Assembly: GCF_002205165.1 (NCBI RefSeq)
Contig: NZ_NIVS01000054.1
Span: 62,001-126,000, forward strand
Direction of reading: 5' to 3'
Length of the DNA: 64,000 nucleotides
Source: Stenotrophomonas maltophilia
GTDB taxonomy: Bacteria > Pseudomonadota > Gammaproteobacteria > Xanthomonadales > Xanthomonadaceae
Shown here piece after piece: positions 28,383 to 38,045 of this stretch; the stretch's first letter is position 1; each line of letters begins with the position of its first letter. The notes beneath the pieces were generated by a model. It was not told the origin of the DNA. It saw nothing but the letters and a program-made list of their open reading frames with translations, and did not search any database. A program made the translations under genes and the position numbers.

Positions 28383-29363
28383 GTGCCCGGAGATGCGCCG
28401 CGCCAACGGTCCCCACCCGGCCAACGCAATCCCTCCGACGAAGACCGCTGCCGTGCCGACCGCGTTCATCAGCAGATCCACCGCAGGCGCATCGGGCATC
28501 GCGAACGCGACGGCGATCCCCTCCAGGGCAGGGCTGATGATGAGATACAACCCGATCACCGCCAGGACCCGGCCGAGTCGCTGCCACGGCGTACGCGGAT
28601 CCTCGGGCCAGCCACGCACGTGCAGGTACCCGAGCACCAGCAGCATGCCCAGGAAGCGCCCCGCGGTATCGGCAGGGATGACGGGGGTGATCACGGCCGC
28701 CGCAGCCAGCCCGACCCCCAGTGCGGCCAGGGTGAGGTGACGCGGCCGGTTCCGGGGCACGCGTACCGCTTGCGGCATGTACCGCCATGCGAACGCGCCC
28801 AAGGCAATCCCGACCAGCCATCCGCCCAGCACATCGGACAGGAAGTGCCGGCCCAGGTACATCCGTGACAGCGCCATCAGCAACGGCCAGCCGATCAGCA
28901 GCGCGATCCGCCAGCCGGCACCGCGGATGCCGAAGCACAGCACCACGGCTGCCATCGCAGCCGTCGCTACGCCCACATGACCACTGATGAACCCATAGTC
29001 CGGATCTGGCTGCGCACGCAGGGCGGCAATCGCTTCATCGGTCGGCAGCGTCCAGAACGATCCGGCGGCGCCATCGGCGACCAGCGCGTGGTCCGGCCGA
29101 CCCTTGTCCAACACGTGGATGTCGACATCGCTGGGGCGGGGCAGGGCGGCACCCTGCTTGATCGCGTGCGTGGCCATCGACATCAGCAGTACCGCCATCA
29201 TGATGCCCAACCCCGCGCGCAGACGCACCCCGAAGCTGCAGACCACGATCAACAGCACGTACGCCCATTCGTAGCCCAGCGCGCTGACGAAGTTCATCAA
29301 CGGCAACATCCACGCTGCATCGAAGAAGGACTGCAGCCACACATGCCAATGGGTCTGGAACAT
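28365..29363 (-). CDS. Membrane PAP2-family phosphatase
   Basis: A 332-residue integral membrane protein with about 8-9 helices. The three phosphatase motifs of the PAP2 superfamily are visible: KQGAALPRP (KxxxxxxRP), GFISGHVG (SGH) and SRMYLGRHFLSDVLGG (SRxxxxxHxxxD), giving the catalytic His-Arg-Asp set on the periplasmic face. A C-terminal set of four extra helices (about 210-330) follows the catalytic core. Likely substrates are lipid phosphates such as undecaprenyl diphosphate, phosphatidic acid or lipid A phosphates; choice is not possible from sequence. It follows the acyltransferase gene after 9 bp, so both are probably one operon. Confidence 0.85.
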   Translation of the reverse strand: MFQTHWHVWLQSFFDAAWMLPLMNFVSALGYEWAYVLLIVVCSFGVRLRAGLGIMMAVLLMSMATHAIKQGAALPRPSDVDIHVLDKGRPDHALVADGAAGSFWTLPTDEAIAALRAQPDPDYGFISGHVGVATAAMAAVVLCFGIRGAGWRIALLIGWPLLMALSRMYLGRHFLSDVLGGWLVGIALGAFAWRYMPQAVRVPRNRPRHLTLAALGVGLAAAAVITPVIPADTAGRFLGMLLVLGYLHVRGWPEDPRTPWQRLGRVLAVIGLYLIISPALEGIAVAFAMPDAPAVDLLMNAVGTAAVFVGGIALAGWGPLARRISGHDAAAN

Positions 29364-29372
29364 CCGTATTCC

Positions 29373-30578
29373 TCAGTGCCGGGTCACCGCCTGCGTGACC
29401 GGCAACGATAGCGGCTCCCGGCGCAGTCCGAAAAGAGGGCGCAGCCAGGCGATGCGCCGGATCAGCCCTTCGTGCAGCAGCAGGCAACCCGCCACGGTTA
29501 CAGCCAGTACCAGCAGTGGCTCCCACCACGGCCCCAGGTGCAGCGGTTTGACCCAGAACAGCAGCGCGATGATCAGGCTCTGGTGCAGGATGTACCAGGG
29601 ATACACCGCCTCGGTGCAGTACGGCAGCCAGCGGAACGGGCGATCCAGATATACCTTGGCCCAGCCGAGCAGGGTCAGCAGTACGGCCCACAGGTACAGT
29701 GACTGGCTGGCCATCACCTGCAGCGTCCAGACGCTGTCCGGCCACTGCCGCAGTACTGAATCGGCCGGCAACATCCGCCCCAGGAGGCGGATGCCGAAGT
29801 ACCAGCTCGCCGCAATGACCACCACCCACAGGGTGGTCCGGCGCAGTTCGACCACGCGGGCCCAGAACGGGGTGGCGCGGGCAAGCAGATAGCCGGCCAA
29901 GAACACCGTGCCGTACTTGGCGTGCTGGTACCAATCGCCAAACAGCAGATTGGTGGATGGGAAGCGGGGATCGAGCCAGGCCACCCAGCCGAAGGAAAGC
30001 AGGCTGGGCAGCCCGATCAGCAGCGGCGCCGGCGCACGGGTGAAGCGCTCCACGGCGCGATGCACGGCAGCGGTATCCAGCGCCGGCATCAGCAAGGCCA
30101 GTACCAGCGTGTAGATCCACAGGTAGGCCAGGTACCACAGGTGGTTCCAGGTGATGCGCAGCTGCCACCCGGCGAAGCTGTCCTGTGGCCAGGCCGGCAT
30201 CTGCCAGTAGCGCAGCAGGAAGGTGCCGAAGCCGGGCTCGATACGCCCGTTGGTCACTGCCTCGCAGTACGGCTGGATCGGCACCACCACGGCCATGCCG
30301 AACAGCAGCGGCAGCAGCAGCCGCCACGTGCGCAGCACGGCAAAGCGCGCGATGCGCGTCTCGGGCCGCATCAGGGCGATGGCGATACCGGAGAGCAGGA
30401 ACAGCAACTGCATCCGCCAGCGGTTGACCAGCAGCATCGGCCATTGCAGCCACTCGGCGGTGTAGTCGCTCTTGAGATGGAACCCCCAGCCGTCCACGTA
30501 GGCCATGGCGGTGTGATACAGGATGAGCAGGGCGAAGGCGAACACGCGCAGGGCGTCGATGTCGTGGCGGCGTGGCAT
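29373..30578 (-). CDS. Acyltransferase-3 family membrane protein (OpgC-like)
   Basis: A 401-residue protein with about ten membrane helices. It starts MPRRHDIDALRVFAFALLILYHTAM, the RxxxIDxLRxxA plus His signature of acyltransferase 3, with the conserved NRWRMQLLFLLSGI following. Such enzymes transfer acyl (often acetyl or succinyl) groups to glucans, lipopolysaccharide or exopolysaccharide; OpgC/MdoC, which succinylates periplasmic glucans, is similar in layout. The ATG at 30578 was chosen because upstream residues have no similarity to the family. It is divergent from the LytTR regulator gene (165-bp gap) and precedes the PAP2 gene; together they suggest a cell-envelope modification unit. 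Confidence 0.8.
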   Translation of the reverse strand: MPRRHDIDALRVFAFALLILYHTAMAYVDGWGFHLKSDYTAEWLQWPMLLVNRWRMQLLFLLSGIAIALMRPETRIARFAVLRTWRLLLPLLFGMAVVVPIQPYCEAVTNGRIEPGFGTFLLRYWQMPAWPQDSFAGWQLRITWNHLWYLAYLWIYTLVLALLMPALDTAAVHRAVERFTRAPAPLLIGLPSLLSFGWVAWLDPRFPSTNLLFGDWYQHAKYGTVFLAGYLLARATPFWARVVELRRTTLWVVVIAASWYFGIRLLGRMLPADSVLRQWPDSVWTLQVMASQSLYLWAVLLTLLGWAKVYLDRPFRWLPYCTEAVYPWYILHQSLIIALLFWVKPLHLGPWWEPLLVLAVTVAGCLLLHEGLIRRIAWLRPLFGLRREPLSLPVTQAVTRH

Positions 30579-30659
30579 GGTCGGGACAGGGAGAGAAAAG
30601 GAGCCTCCACGATGCGCATGGGCATCGCGCTCGGCCATGCCAAAGGGGTCTGACGTCGG

Positions 30660-30691
30660 CGCCAAGTGACGAATGGCGGTCGCCAAGTGAC
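30660..30691 (+). promoter_or_regulatory. Paired direct repeats upstream of the LytTR gene
   Basis: CGCCAAGTGAC occurs twice, at 30660-30670 and 30681-30691, with starts 21 bp apart. LytTR proteins bind as dimers to two direct repeats about two helical turns apart, so this is a good candidate site in the divergent gap between the acyltransferase and LytTR genes. A -10-like TACCAT (30705-30710) follows. Confidence 0.6.
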
Positions 30692-30743
30692 CGGCGGGGC
30701 GCACTACCATGGGGCGATGAGACAGGCTGAGCACCCTTTGCGA

Positions 30744-31625
30744 ATGGATGATTCAATGGCGAACGGACGTGCCGCGCGGTGGCGCCCGGGTGCGCGGATG
30801 CTGGTGTGGTCGGTGATCCTGCTGACCACGGCGGTGGCCAACGCAGTGGTCGAAGTGATGGATGCGGGGCGCCGCGGCGAGGACCTGGGCCTGTGGCAGC
30901 CGATGATCTGGGAGCTGAGCAGCGTCGCGATGATTCTGCTGACACTGCCGGTGCTGTGGTGGGGCTGCCAGCGTTGGCCGCTGCATGCCGATAACTGGAA
31001 GCGGCGGCTGCCGCTGTATCTGCTGGCCAGCGTAGCGTGGTCGCTGGTGCACGTAGTGGGGATGATGGCGCTGCGCCATCTGGCCTATGCGGCGCTGGGC
31101 TATCACTATCAGGACGACGCCACCTGGCCGGTACGCCTGATGTACGAGTACCTCAAGGATGTCCGCGCATTCTTCACGTTCGTGGCGATCGAGCACTTCT
31201 TCAGCTGGTTCGGGCGGCGCCGGCAGGGCGAAGCCCATCTGCTGGTGGCGCCGGATGATGCGCCCCCGGTGGAAGCGGTCGAGCGCCCGGAACGGTTCCT
31301 GGTGCGCAAGCTGGGGCGCGACTTCCTGGTCGCCACTGGTGATATCGAATATGCCCAGGCGGCCGGCAACTACGTCAATCTGCGGGTGCGCGGGCACGAT
31401 TACCCGCTGCGCAGCACCATGGCGGCGCTGGAAGAGCGGCTGGACCCGGGCGTATTCGTGCGGGCCCACCGCAGCTGGCTGGTGAACGTGCGCCACCTGG
31501 TCTCGATCGAGCCGCTGGACGGGGGCGAGGCCCTGCTGCACATGGACGATGGGGGCCGGGTGCCGTGCAGCCGCCGGCAGCTGCCCTCGTTCCGGCAGGC
31601 CCTGGCGGTGCAGGCACCGGCGTGA
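30744..31625 (+). CDS. Membrane-anchored LytTR-family transcription regulator
   Basis: A 293-residue protein. Residues 1-165 contain four hydrophobic helices (around ARMLVWSVILLTTAVANAVV, MIWELSSVAMILLTLPVLWWG, LYLLASVAWSLVHVVGMMAL and DVRAFFTFVAIEHFFSWF). The C-terminal LytTR DNA-binding domain (about 195-290) shows FLVATGDIEYAQAAGNYVNLRVRG and RAHRSWLVNVRHLVSIE. This membrane-sensor-plus-LytTR type needs no separate kinase. The ATG at 30744 has no clear SD; a further in-frame ATG at 30717 and one at 30756 are alternatives. Paired repeats upstream suggest autoregulation and control of the divergent envelope-modification genes. Confidence 0.8.
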   Translation: MDDSMANGRAARWRPGARMLVWSVILLTTAVANAVVEVMDAGRRGEDLGLWQPMIWELSSVAMILLTLPVLWWGCQRWPLHADNWKRRLPLYLLASVAWSLVHVVGMMALRHLAYAALGYHYQDDATWPVRLMYEYLKDVRAFFTFVAIEHFFSWFGRRRQGEAHLLVAPDDAPPVEAVERPERFLVRKLGRDFLVATGDIEYAQAAGNYVNLRVRGHDYPLRSTMAALEERLDPGVFVRAHRSWLVNVRHLVSIEPLDGGEALLHMDDGGRVPCSRRQLPSFRQALAVQAPA

Positions 31626-31716
31626 CGCTGCGCACGCCCCTGTTCAGCGATGTCGTTTCTCTACCCCCGAGCCGGCGCCCAGCACCCCGGCCACCGCCGG
31701 AAAGCCCCGGATAGGC

Positions 31717-31722
31717 TATGAT
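31717..31722 (+). promoter_or_regulatory. -10-like element upstream of prfB
   Basis: TATGAT lies 33 bp before the prfB ATG in the 129-bp gap after the LytTR gene. No convincing -35 was seen at 16-18 bp. Confidence 0.35.
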
Positions 31723-31754
31723 GGACAGTCTTTTCGCACGCATTAATCGCCGAC

Positions 31755-32880
31755 ATGATCGAGCTCAATCCTGTCCGCCAGCGCATCACCGATCTCACCG
31801 ATCGCGTGCTCTCGCTCAGGGGGTATCTTTGACTACGACGCCAAGAAAGAGCGTCTGGAAGAAGTAACCCGGGAACTGGAAAACCCGGATATCTGGAACA
31901 ACGCCGAGTACGCCCAGAATCTTGGCCGCGAACGCGCCAACCTGGACAAGACCGTGGGCGGCATCGCCACGATCCTCGACGGCCTGACCGAGTCGGGCGA
32001 ACTGCTGGAACTGGCCGAAAGCGAACAGGACGAAGAAACCGCCCTGGCCGTGGTCAGTGACCTGGACAAATACCAGAAGCACGTGGAGCAGCTGGAGTTC
32101 CAGCGCATGTTCTCCGGCCAGATGGACAACGCCGCTGCGTTCGTCGACATCCAGGCCGGCGCCGGCGGTACCGAAGCCCAGGACTGGGCCGAGATCCTGC
32201 TGCGCATGTACCTGCGCTGGTGCGAATCGCGCGGCTGGAAGACCGAACTGATGGAAGTCTCCGGCGGCGACGTCGCGGGCATCAAGTCGGCCACGCTGCG
32301 CGTGGAAGGCGATTACGCCTATGGCTGGCTGAAGACCGAGACCGGCGTGCACCGCCTGGTGCGCAAGTCGCCGTTCGATTCGGACAACCGCCGCCATACC
32401 AGCTTCACCTCGGTGTTCGTGTCGCCGGAAGTCGATGACAACATCGAGATCGACATCAACCCGGCCGACCTGCGTACCGATGTGTACCGCTCCTCGGGCG
32501 CCGGTGGTCAGCACGTCAACAAGACCGAGTCGGCGGTGCGTATCACGCACATTCCGACCAACACGGTCGTGGCCTGCCAGACCGGCCGCAGCCAGCACCA
32601 GAACCGCGACAACGCGATGAAGATGCTGGCCGCCAAGCTGTACGAGCTGGAAATCCAGAAGCGCAACGCCGAGCGTGACGCCGTGGAAGCCACCAAGTCC
32701 GACATCGGCTGGGGCAGCCAGATCCGCAACTACGTGCTCGACCAGAGCCGTATCAAGGACCTGCGCACCGGCATCGAACGCTCCGATACGCAGAAGGTGC
32801 TGGACGGCGACCTCGACGAATTCGTCGAAGCCAGCCTGAAGTCCGGCCTGGCCGTGGGTGCCAAACGCACCGACGCCTGA
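31755..32880 (+). CDS. prfB: Peptide chain release factor 2, with programmed +1 frameshift
   Basis: The frame from ATG 31755 encodes 25 residues and stops at TGA 31830-31832; skipping the T at 31830 continues the frame (GAC TAC GAC...) to 32880, giving 374 residues. The coding segments are 31755-31829 and 31831-32880. RF2 terminates at UGA and UAA: the tripeptide SPF (in [10 protein letters not shown]) recognises the stop codon and GGQ (in [13 protein letters not shown]) triggers hydrolysis. Low RF2 levels favour the frameshift, a well-known autoregulation. The gene heads the prfB-lysS pair that precedes rpfG in this lineage. Confidence 0.96.
31817..31832 (+). promoter_or_regulatory. prfB programmed frameshift site
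   Basis: CTT TGA C (31827-31833) is the slippery codon plus in-frame stop, preceded three bases upstream by the internal Shine-Dalgarno-like AGGGGG (31818-31823). The layout is the same as in E. coli prfB. Confidence 0.93.
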
Positions 32881-32883
32881 CCG

Positions 32884-32908
32884 TCGGGGCCGCCACGCGC
32901 GGCCCCGA
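32884..32908 (+). terminator. Hairpin just after prfB
   Basis: TCGGGGCCGC and GCGGCCCCGA form a perfect 10-bp stem with loop CACGC, three bases after the prfB stop. It is followed by a weak T-poor tract, so it may attenuate rather than stop read-through to lysS. Confidence 0.5.
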
Positions 32909-33006
32909 TCCGTTGTGCTCGGGTCACGCCCGGTTTCGCAATCCGCCCCGACCATCGGCATGATGGCGGGGACCGTCCCTCCCCCCGACATACATAGACC
33001 CACGCC

Positions 33007-34524
33007 ATGAACGATCAGACCGCCGCGCCGCAGCCCCCCGTCGACGAGAACAGCCTCATCGCCGAGCGCCGCGCGAAACTGACCGCCCTGCGCGGGCAGG
33101 GCATTGCCTACCCGAACGATTTCCGCCGCGAGCACTTCGCCGGCACCCTGCAGGCCGAGTTCGCCGATGCCGAGCAGTGGACCGCCGAAGCGCTGGAGGC
33201 CAGCGACCGCCAGGTCAAGATGGCCGGCCGCCTGATGGCCAAGCGCGTGATGGGCAAGGCCAGCTTCGCCCAGATCCAGGACGAGTCCGGCCGCATCCAG
33301 CTGTTCCTGCAGGGCAGCACGCTGGGCGATGCCTACACCGCTTTCAAGGGCTGGGACGTGGGCGACATCATCGCCGTCGAGGGTGGGCTGACCCGCACCA
33401 AGACCGGTGAGCTGTCGGTCAAGGCCACCAGCATCCGCCTGCTGACCAAGTCGCTGCGCCCGCTGCCGGACAAGTGGCACGGCCTGGCCGACGTGGAGCA
33501 GCGCTACCGCCAGCGCTATGTGGACCTGATCGTGACCCCGGAGTCGCGCGAGGTGTTCATCAAGCGCTCGCGGATCATCCGCGCCATGCGCGCCTGGCTG
33601 GACAGCCGCGACTTCCTGGAAGTCGAAACGCCGATGATGCATTACATCCCCGGCGGCGCCACGGCCAAGCCGTTCACCACCCACCACAACGCGCTGGATC
33701 TGGACCTGTACCTGCGCGTGGCGCCGGAGCTGTACCTCAAGCGCCTGGTTGTGGGCGGCCTGGAACGCGTGTACGAAATCAACCGCAACTTCCGCAATGA
33801 AGGCGTCAGCACGCGCCACAACCCGGAATTCACCATGATGGAGCTGTACGAGGCCTACGCCACGTACACCGAAGTGATGGACCTGACCGAAGGCGTGATC
33901 CGTGACGTGGCCAGCAAGGTGCTGGGCACCACCACGGTGGAGTGGGACGGCGCCACCATCGACCTGGCCCCGGCCTTCCGTCGCTGGCGCATGGACGAGG
34001 CGGTACGCCACCACAACCCGGAGATCAGCGCCGCCGACTGCACCGACCGCGACGCGCTGGCGGCCCATTGTGAACGCCTGAAGATCCGCATCAAGCCGTC
34101 CTACGGCTGGGGCAAGCTGCTGCTGGAGATCTTCGAAGCCACCGTCGAGCACACCCTGATCCAGCCGACCTTCATTACCGACCACCCGGTCGAAGTCTCG
34201 CCGCTGGCCCGTGCCAACGATGACCAGCCGGGCTATACCGACCGCTTCGAACTGTTCATCAACGGCAAGGAGCTGGCCAACGGCTTCTCCGAGCTGAACG
34301 ATCCGGAAGACCAGGCGGCCCGCTTCCAGGCCCAGGTGACGGCGAAGGAGGGCGGTGACGACGAAGCCATGCATTACGACGCCGATTACATCCGCGCGCT
34401 GGAGTACGGCATGGCCCCGACCGGCGGCCTGGGCATCGGCATCGACCGTCTGGTGATGCTGCTGACAGGCAGCAGCTCGATCCGTGACGTGCTGCTGTTC
34501 CCGTACATGCGTCCGGAAAACTGA
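33007..34524 (+). CDS. lysS: Lysyl-tRNA synthetase, class II
   Basis: A 505-residue class II enzyme, the usual length. The N-terminal OB-fold anticodon domain (about 60-170) has [28 protein letters not shown]; the catalytic domain holds motif 2 [25 protein letters not shown] and motif 3 [15 protein letters not shown], which bind ATP and lysine. It starts at ATG 33007 with the short acidic N-terminal extension common in Gammaproteobacteria. It follows prfB after 126 bp, as in E. coli and Xanthomonas. Confidence 0.96.
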   Translation: MNDQTAAPQPPVDENSLIAERRAKLTALRGQGIAYPNDFRREHFAGTLQAEFADAEQWTAEALEASDRQVKMAGRLMAKRVMGKASFAQIQDESGRIQLFLQGSTLGDAYTAFKGWDVGDIIAVEGGLTRTKTGELSVKATSIRLLTKSLRPLPDKWHGLADVEQRYRQRYVDLIVTPESREVFIKRSRIIRAMRAWLDSRDFLEVETPMMHYIPGGATAKPFTTHHNALDLDLYLRVAPELYLKRLVVGGLERVYEINRNFRNEGVSTRHNPEFTMMELYEAYATYTEVMDLTEGVIRDVASKVLGTTTVEWDGATIDLAPAFRRWRMDEAVRHHNPEISAADCTDRDALAAHCERLKIRIKPSYGWGKLLLEIFEATVEHTLIQPTFITDHPVEVSPLARANDDQPGYTDRFELFINGKELANGFSELNDPEDQAARFQAQVTAKEGGDDEAMHYDADYIRALEYGMAPTGGLGIGIDRLVMLLTGSSSIRDVLLFPYMRPEN

Positions 34525-34672
34525 GACCTGGGTCCGGGCGTGCTTGGGGCGCGTCCGGCGCGGGGGTTCCGCTGCCGTGGCCGCGCGAGTATGGTTTCTG
34601 CGTGGCCTTAACAGGCGCTATGGCGTGATGGCCACGGACCATGACGGGTTGCAGGGGGATGCCGACATAGGC

Positions 34673-34685
34673 GTCACACTGTGAC
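34673..34685. promoter_or_regulatory. Perfect 13-bp palindrome in the rpfG upstream region
   Basis: GTCACA-C-TGTGAC lies 40 bp before the rpfG ATG in the 201-bp gap after lysS (34525-34725). The half-sites are in the reverse order from a CRP/Clp box (TGTGA-N6-TCACA), so a different regulator is implied. Nothing else distinct was seen in this gap. Confidence 0.4.
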
Positions 34686-34725
34686 GACGATCATGAACTG
34701 GGGTGTTCATGACGGAGGCGGACCG

Positions 34726-35865
34726 ATGCAAGGTGCCAGTGTGCAGACGGGCGGAGTATCCTCTCCGCAGCATGTTCCAGTGTGGTCAAGGAAGAAGGCA
34801 GAAGCAGCCTTGAATATTGTCATCGTTGACGATCAGACGTCCGCGCGTACCATGCTGCGCCATGTCATCGAGGACATCGCGCCGGAGCTGTCCGTGCACG
34901 ACTTCGGCGATCCGCTGACGGCACTGGCCTGGTGCGAGTCGCACGCCGTGGATCTGCTGTTGCTGGATTACCGCATGCCGGAGATGGACGGGCTGGAGTT
35001 CGCCCGCCGTTTCCGCCGCCTGCCCAAGCACCGCGACATCCCCGTGATCCTGATCACCGTGGTCGGCGACGAGCCGATCCGCCAGGCCGCGCTGGAAGCC
35101 GGGGTGATCGATTTCCTGGTCAAGCCGATCCGCCCACGCGAACTGCGCGCACGCTGCTACAACCTGTTGCAGCTGCGCCAGCAGTCGGAGAACGTCAAGC
35201 AGCGCGCGCTGTCGCTGGAGCAGCGCCTGCTGGCGAGCATGCACGAGGTGGAGGAGCGCGAGCGCGAGACGCTGTCGCGGCTGGCGCGGGCGATCGAGTT
35301 CCGTGATGCCGGCACCAGTGCCTACCTGGAGCGCATGGCGCATGTCGCCGGCCTGATCGCCGAGCAGCTCGGGCTGCCGGAGGAAGAGGTCAAGCTGATC
35401 GAGATGGCCGCGCCCCTGCATGACATGGGCAAGATCGCCATTCCCGACGCGGTGCTGCTCAAGCAGGGCAAGCTGAGTGATGAGGAGCAGGCGATCATGC
35501 GCCGGCACCCGCGGATCGGCTATGAGCTGCTCAGCGGCAGCCAGAATCGTTTCATCCAGGTCGGTGCGTTGATCGCGCTGCGCCACCACGAACGTTACGA
35601 CGGCAGCGGCTACCCGGATGGTCTGGTCGGCGATGCCATTCCGCTGGAAGCGCGGATCGTGGCGGTGGCCGATGTGTTCGACGCCCTGATCTCACCCCGT
35701 CCGTACAAGGAAGCATGGACGATGGAAGCCACGCTGGCGTATTTGTATGCCCAGCGCGGCCGTTTGTTCGATCCGCGCTGCGTCGATGCCCTGCTGCGCG
35801 GCCGCCTCCAGCTTGAGGAGATCTGCGCACAGCACTCCACCGCGTCATCCCGCCCGGGGATGTGA
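34726..35865 (+). CDS. rpfG: Two-component response regulator RpfG (HD-GYP cyclic di-GMP phosphodiesterase)
   Basis: A 379-residue cytoplasmic protein (378 in X. campestris). The receiver domain (about 28-150) has the phospho-acceptor Asp81 in LLDYRMPEMDG and the conserved Lys in LVKPIRP; the HD-GYP domain (about 180-375) has HD at 232-233 in PLHDMGKIAIPD and GYP at 295-297 in HHERYDGSGYPDGL. When RpfC senses DSF it phosphorylates RpfG, which hydrolyses cyclic di-GMP and so alters motility, biofilm and virulence traits. The ATG at 34726 is preceded by GGAGG and gives the expected length. It is one base from rpfC. Confidence 0.95.
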   Translation: MQGASVQTGGVSSPQHVPVWSRKKAEAALNIVIVDDQTSARTMLRHVIEDIAPELSVHDFGDPLTALAWCESHAVDLLLLDYRMPEMDGLEFARRFRRLPKHRDIPVILITVVGDEPIRQAALEAGVIDFLVKPIRPRELRARCYNLLQLRQQSENVKQRALSLEQRLLASMHEVEERERETLSRLARAIEFRDAGTSAYLERMAHVAGLIAEQLGLPEEEVKLIEMAAPLHDMGKIAIPDAVLLKQGKLSDEEQAIMRRHPRIGYELLSGSQNRFIQVGALIALRHHERYDGSGYPDGLVGDAIPLEARIVAVADVFDALISPRPYKEAWTMEATLAYLYAQRGRLFDPRCVDALLRGRLQLEEICAQHSTASSRPGM

Positions 35866-35866
35866 T

Positions 35867-38041
35867 ATGCGTCGTCTGTACCCGCGCCTGAAGCAACGAC
35901 TGGCGCAACGCCCGGATACCGAGCACGGCCAGGCGATCGTTCGCATCGTGCTGATCACCCTGATCCTGCTGTATGTGCTGATGCCCGGGCCGCGCCACGA
36001 CCTGCCGCCGGCGCAGTACCACGGGGTGCTGGCGATCGTGCTGACCGGCCTGACCCTCTCGCTTGGGCTGTTCGGCTGGCTGCTGTGGCGGCCGGGGCGT
36101 TCGGATCCGCGCCGGGTGGCCGGCATGCTCGCCGACTACGGCCTGATCGCCGCCGGCATGGTGCAGATGGGTGAGCCGCTGGCCTGGGTCTACATCGTGG
36201 TGATGTGGGTGACCGTCGGCAACGGCATGCGCTACGGCAACAACTATCTCTATGTGGCCGTGGCGATGGCCATGGTCAGCTTTGGCAGTACCGCATTGCT
36301 CACCCCGTACTGGCATCAGAACGCGCGGCTGGCGTTCGGCCTGTGGCTGGGCCTGGCAGCGGTGCCGCTGTATTTTTCCACGCTGCTGCGGCAGCTGACC
36401 CGCGCGATGGCGGAGGCACGCCGCGCAAGCGAGGCCAAAAGCCGCTTCCTGGCCAACATGAGCCATGAATTCCGCACGCCGCTCAACGGCTTGTCGGGCA
36501 TGACCGAGCTGTTGGCCACCACCAAGCTCGATGAAGAGCAGCGCGAGTGCGTCAATACGATCCAGGCGTCCTCGCGCAGTCTGCTGGCGCTGGTGGAAGA
36601 GGTGCTGGATATCTCCGCGATCGAGGCCGGCAAGCTGCGCGTGACCGCCGAGGACTTCGCGCTGGCCGATGTGATCCAGGCCATCGGGTTGATCCTGCTG
36701 CCGCAGGCCAAGGCCAAGCGACTGGATTACCGGGTCAAAGTGGCCGACACCGTGCCGCCGTTGTTGCGGGGTGATCTGGGCCACCTCCGTCAGATCCTGC
36801 TCAACATCGCTGGCAACGCGGTCAAGTTCACCGATCACGGCCGGGTCGAAATCCGTGTCGCGGTGCTCGATGCCGAATCCAACGGCGGGGTCCGCCTGCG
36901 CTTCGACATCCTCGATACCGGCATTGGGGTCACCCCGGAAATGCGTCCGCGCCTGTTCGAAGCGTTCGAGCAGGCCGATGTGAGCATGGCGCGCCGCCAC
37001 GAAGGCACCGGCCTGGGGACGACCATCGCCAAGGGCCTGGTGGAAGCGATGGGTGGCGAGATCGGCTACCAGGAGAACCCGCCGCAGGGCAGTCACTTCT
37101 GGTTCGAGCTGCCGTTTGCGCCGCCGCGCGTGCCGCTGGGCACCGTCACTCCGGCCCTGGTCGGCGACGGGCTGCCGGACCGCAACGGCAATGTCATCGC
37201 CTTCGCCGATCCGTTCCTGCGCCACCGCGCGCGCGTGCGCAGCATGCACATCCTGGTGGCCGATGATCACGAGGCCAACCGGATGGTGCTGCAGCGCCTG
37301 CTGCAGAAAGCCGGTCACAGGGTCCTGTGCGTCAACGGTGGCGAAGCGGTGCTGGATGCGATGGCCGAGAGCGATTTCGATGCGGCCATCGTGGATCTGC
37401 ACATGCCCGGCATGAGTGGCCTGGACATGCTCAAGGAACTGCGGGTGATGCAGGCCGGGGGCGGTCCCCGCACCCCGGTGCTGGTGCTCAGTGCCGATGT
37501 CACCCCCGAGGCGATCCAACGCTGCACCCAGGCCGGTGCACATACCTTCCTGGCCAAGCCGGTGGTCGCCGTGCGCCTGCTGGACGTGCTGGCTGACATC
37601 GCCTCCAACGGGCAACTCAAGGCCAGCGCGCCGATCGTACGCACCGCCACCGTCTTGGATGGCGTGCTGGATCCCGGCGTGCTCGACGAATTGGCTTCGC
37701 TCGGCATGGGCGATGGCTTCGAGCGCGAGTTCATCCGCCAGTGCCTGGCCGATGCCGAGCAGTGCGTCGGTGTGGCACTGGCCGACGGCGAGCGCGGCGA
37801 TTGGGTGCATTTCCGTGAGCAGGCCCACGCGATCAAGGGCGTGGCCAGCAATCTGGGCCTGGTCCGCGTGGCGAACCGCGCGGGCGACCTGATGCGCATG
37901 GCCGACTGGCAGCTCAAGAGCGAGTGGCGCCAGCGCATGACCCTGCTGCAGGCAGGCATCAAGGAAGGCCGTCAGGCGCTGGATGCGCGTGCGCAGCGCA
38001 AGGCCCAGGGCCAGGCCGATGACGGCGGCGACATGCGCTGA
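35867..38041 (+). CDS. rpfC: Hybrid sensor histidine kinase RpfC
   Basis: A 724-residue inner-membrane sensor of DSF (726 in X. campestris). About five to six membrane helices lie between residues 24 and 174; then the HisKA domain with His200 in SHEFRTPLNGL, the ATPase with NAVKFTDHG, LDTGIGV and GTGLGT, a receiver domain with Asp510 in IVDLHMPGMSG, and a C-terminal HPt domain with His654 in HAIKGVASN, giving the complete phosphorelay His-Asp-His. The ATG at 35867 lies one base after the rpfG stop (GA-TATG), so they are cotranscribed. No rpfH gene intervenes. Signal specificity depends on the first helices and cannot be judged here. Confidence 0.95.
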   Translation: MRRLYPRLKQRLAQRPDTEHGQAIVRIVLITLILLYVLMPGPRHDLPPAQYHGVLAIVLTGLTLSLGLFGWLLWRPGRSDPRRVAGMLADYGLIAAGMVQMGEPLAWVYIVVMWVTVGNGMRYGNNYLYVAVAMAMVSFGSTALLTPYWHQNARLAFGLWLGLAAVPLYFSTLLRQLTRAMAEARRASEAKSRFLANMSHEFRTPLNGLSGMTELLATTKLDEEQRECVNTIQASSRSLLALVEEVLDISAIEAGKLRVTAEDFALADVIQAIGLILLPQAKAKRLDYRVKVADTVPPLLRGDLGHLRQILLNIAGNAVKFTDHGRVEIRVAVLDAESNGGVRLRFDILDTGIGVTPEMRPRLFEAFEQADVSMARRHEGTGLGTTIAKGLVEAMGGEIGYQENPPQGSHFWFELPFAPPRVPLGTVTPALVGDGLPDRNGNVIAFADPFLRHRARVRSMHILVADDHEANRMVLQRLLQKAGHRVLCVNGGEAVLDAMAESDFDAAIVDLHMPGMSGLDMLKELRVMQAGGGPRTPVLVLSADVTPEAIQRCTQAGAHTFLAKPVVAVRLLDVLADIASNGQLKASAPIVRTATVLDGVLDPGVLDELASLGMGDGFEREFIRQCLADAEQCVGVALADGERGDWVHFREQAHAIKGVASNLGLVRVANRAGDLMRMADWQLKSEWRQRMTLLQAGIKEGRQALDARAQRKAQGQADDGGDMR

Positions 38042-38045
38042 GCGG

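Noticed and set aside
31755..31832. Early in-frame stop in prfB, suggesting a broken gene
   Set aside because: It is the programmed frameshift site: CTT TGA C preceded by an internal SD-like AGGGGG, with the full RF2 sequence continuing in the +1 frame.
34673..34685. CRP/Clp-binding site before rpfG
   Set aside because: The half-sites are TCACA then TGTGA with a one-base gap, the inverse of TGTGA-N6-TCACA, so it is not a CRP-type box.
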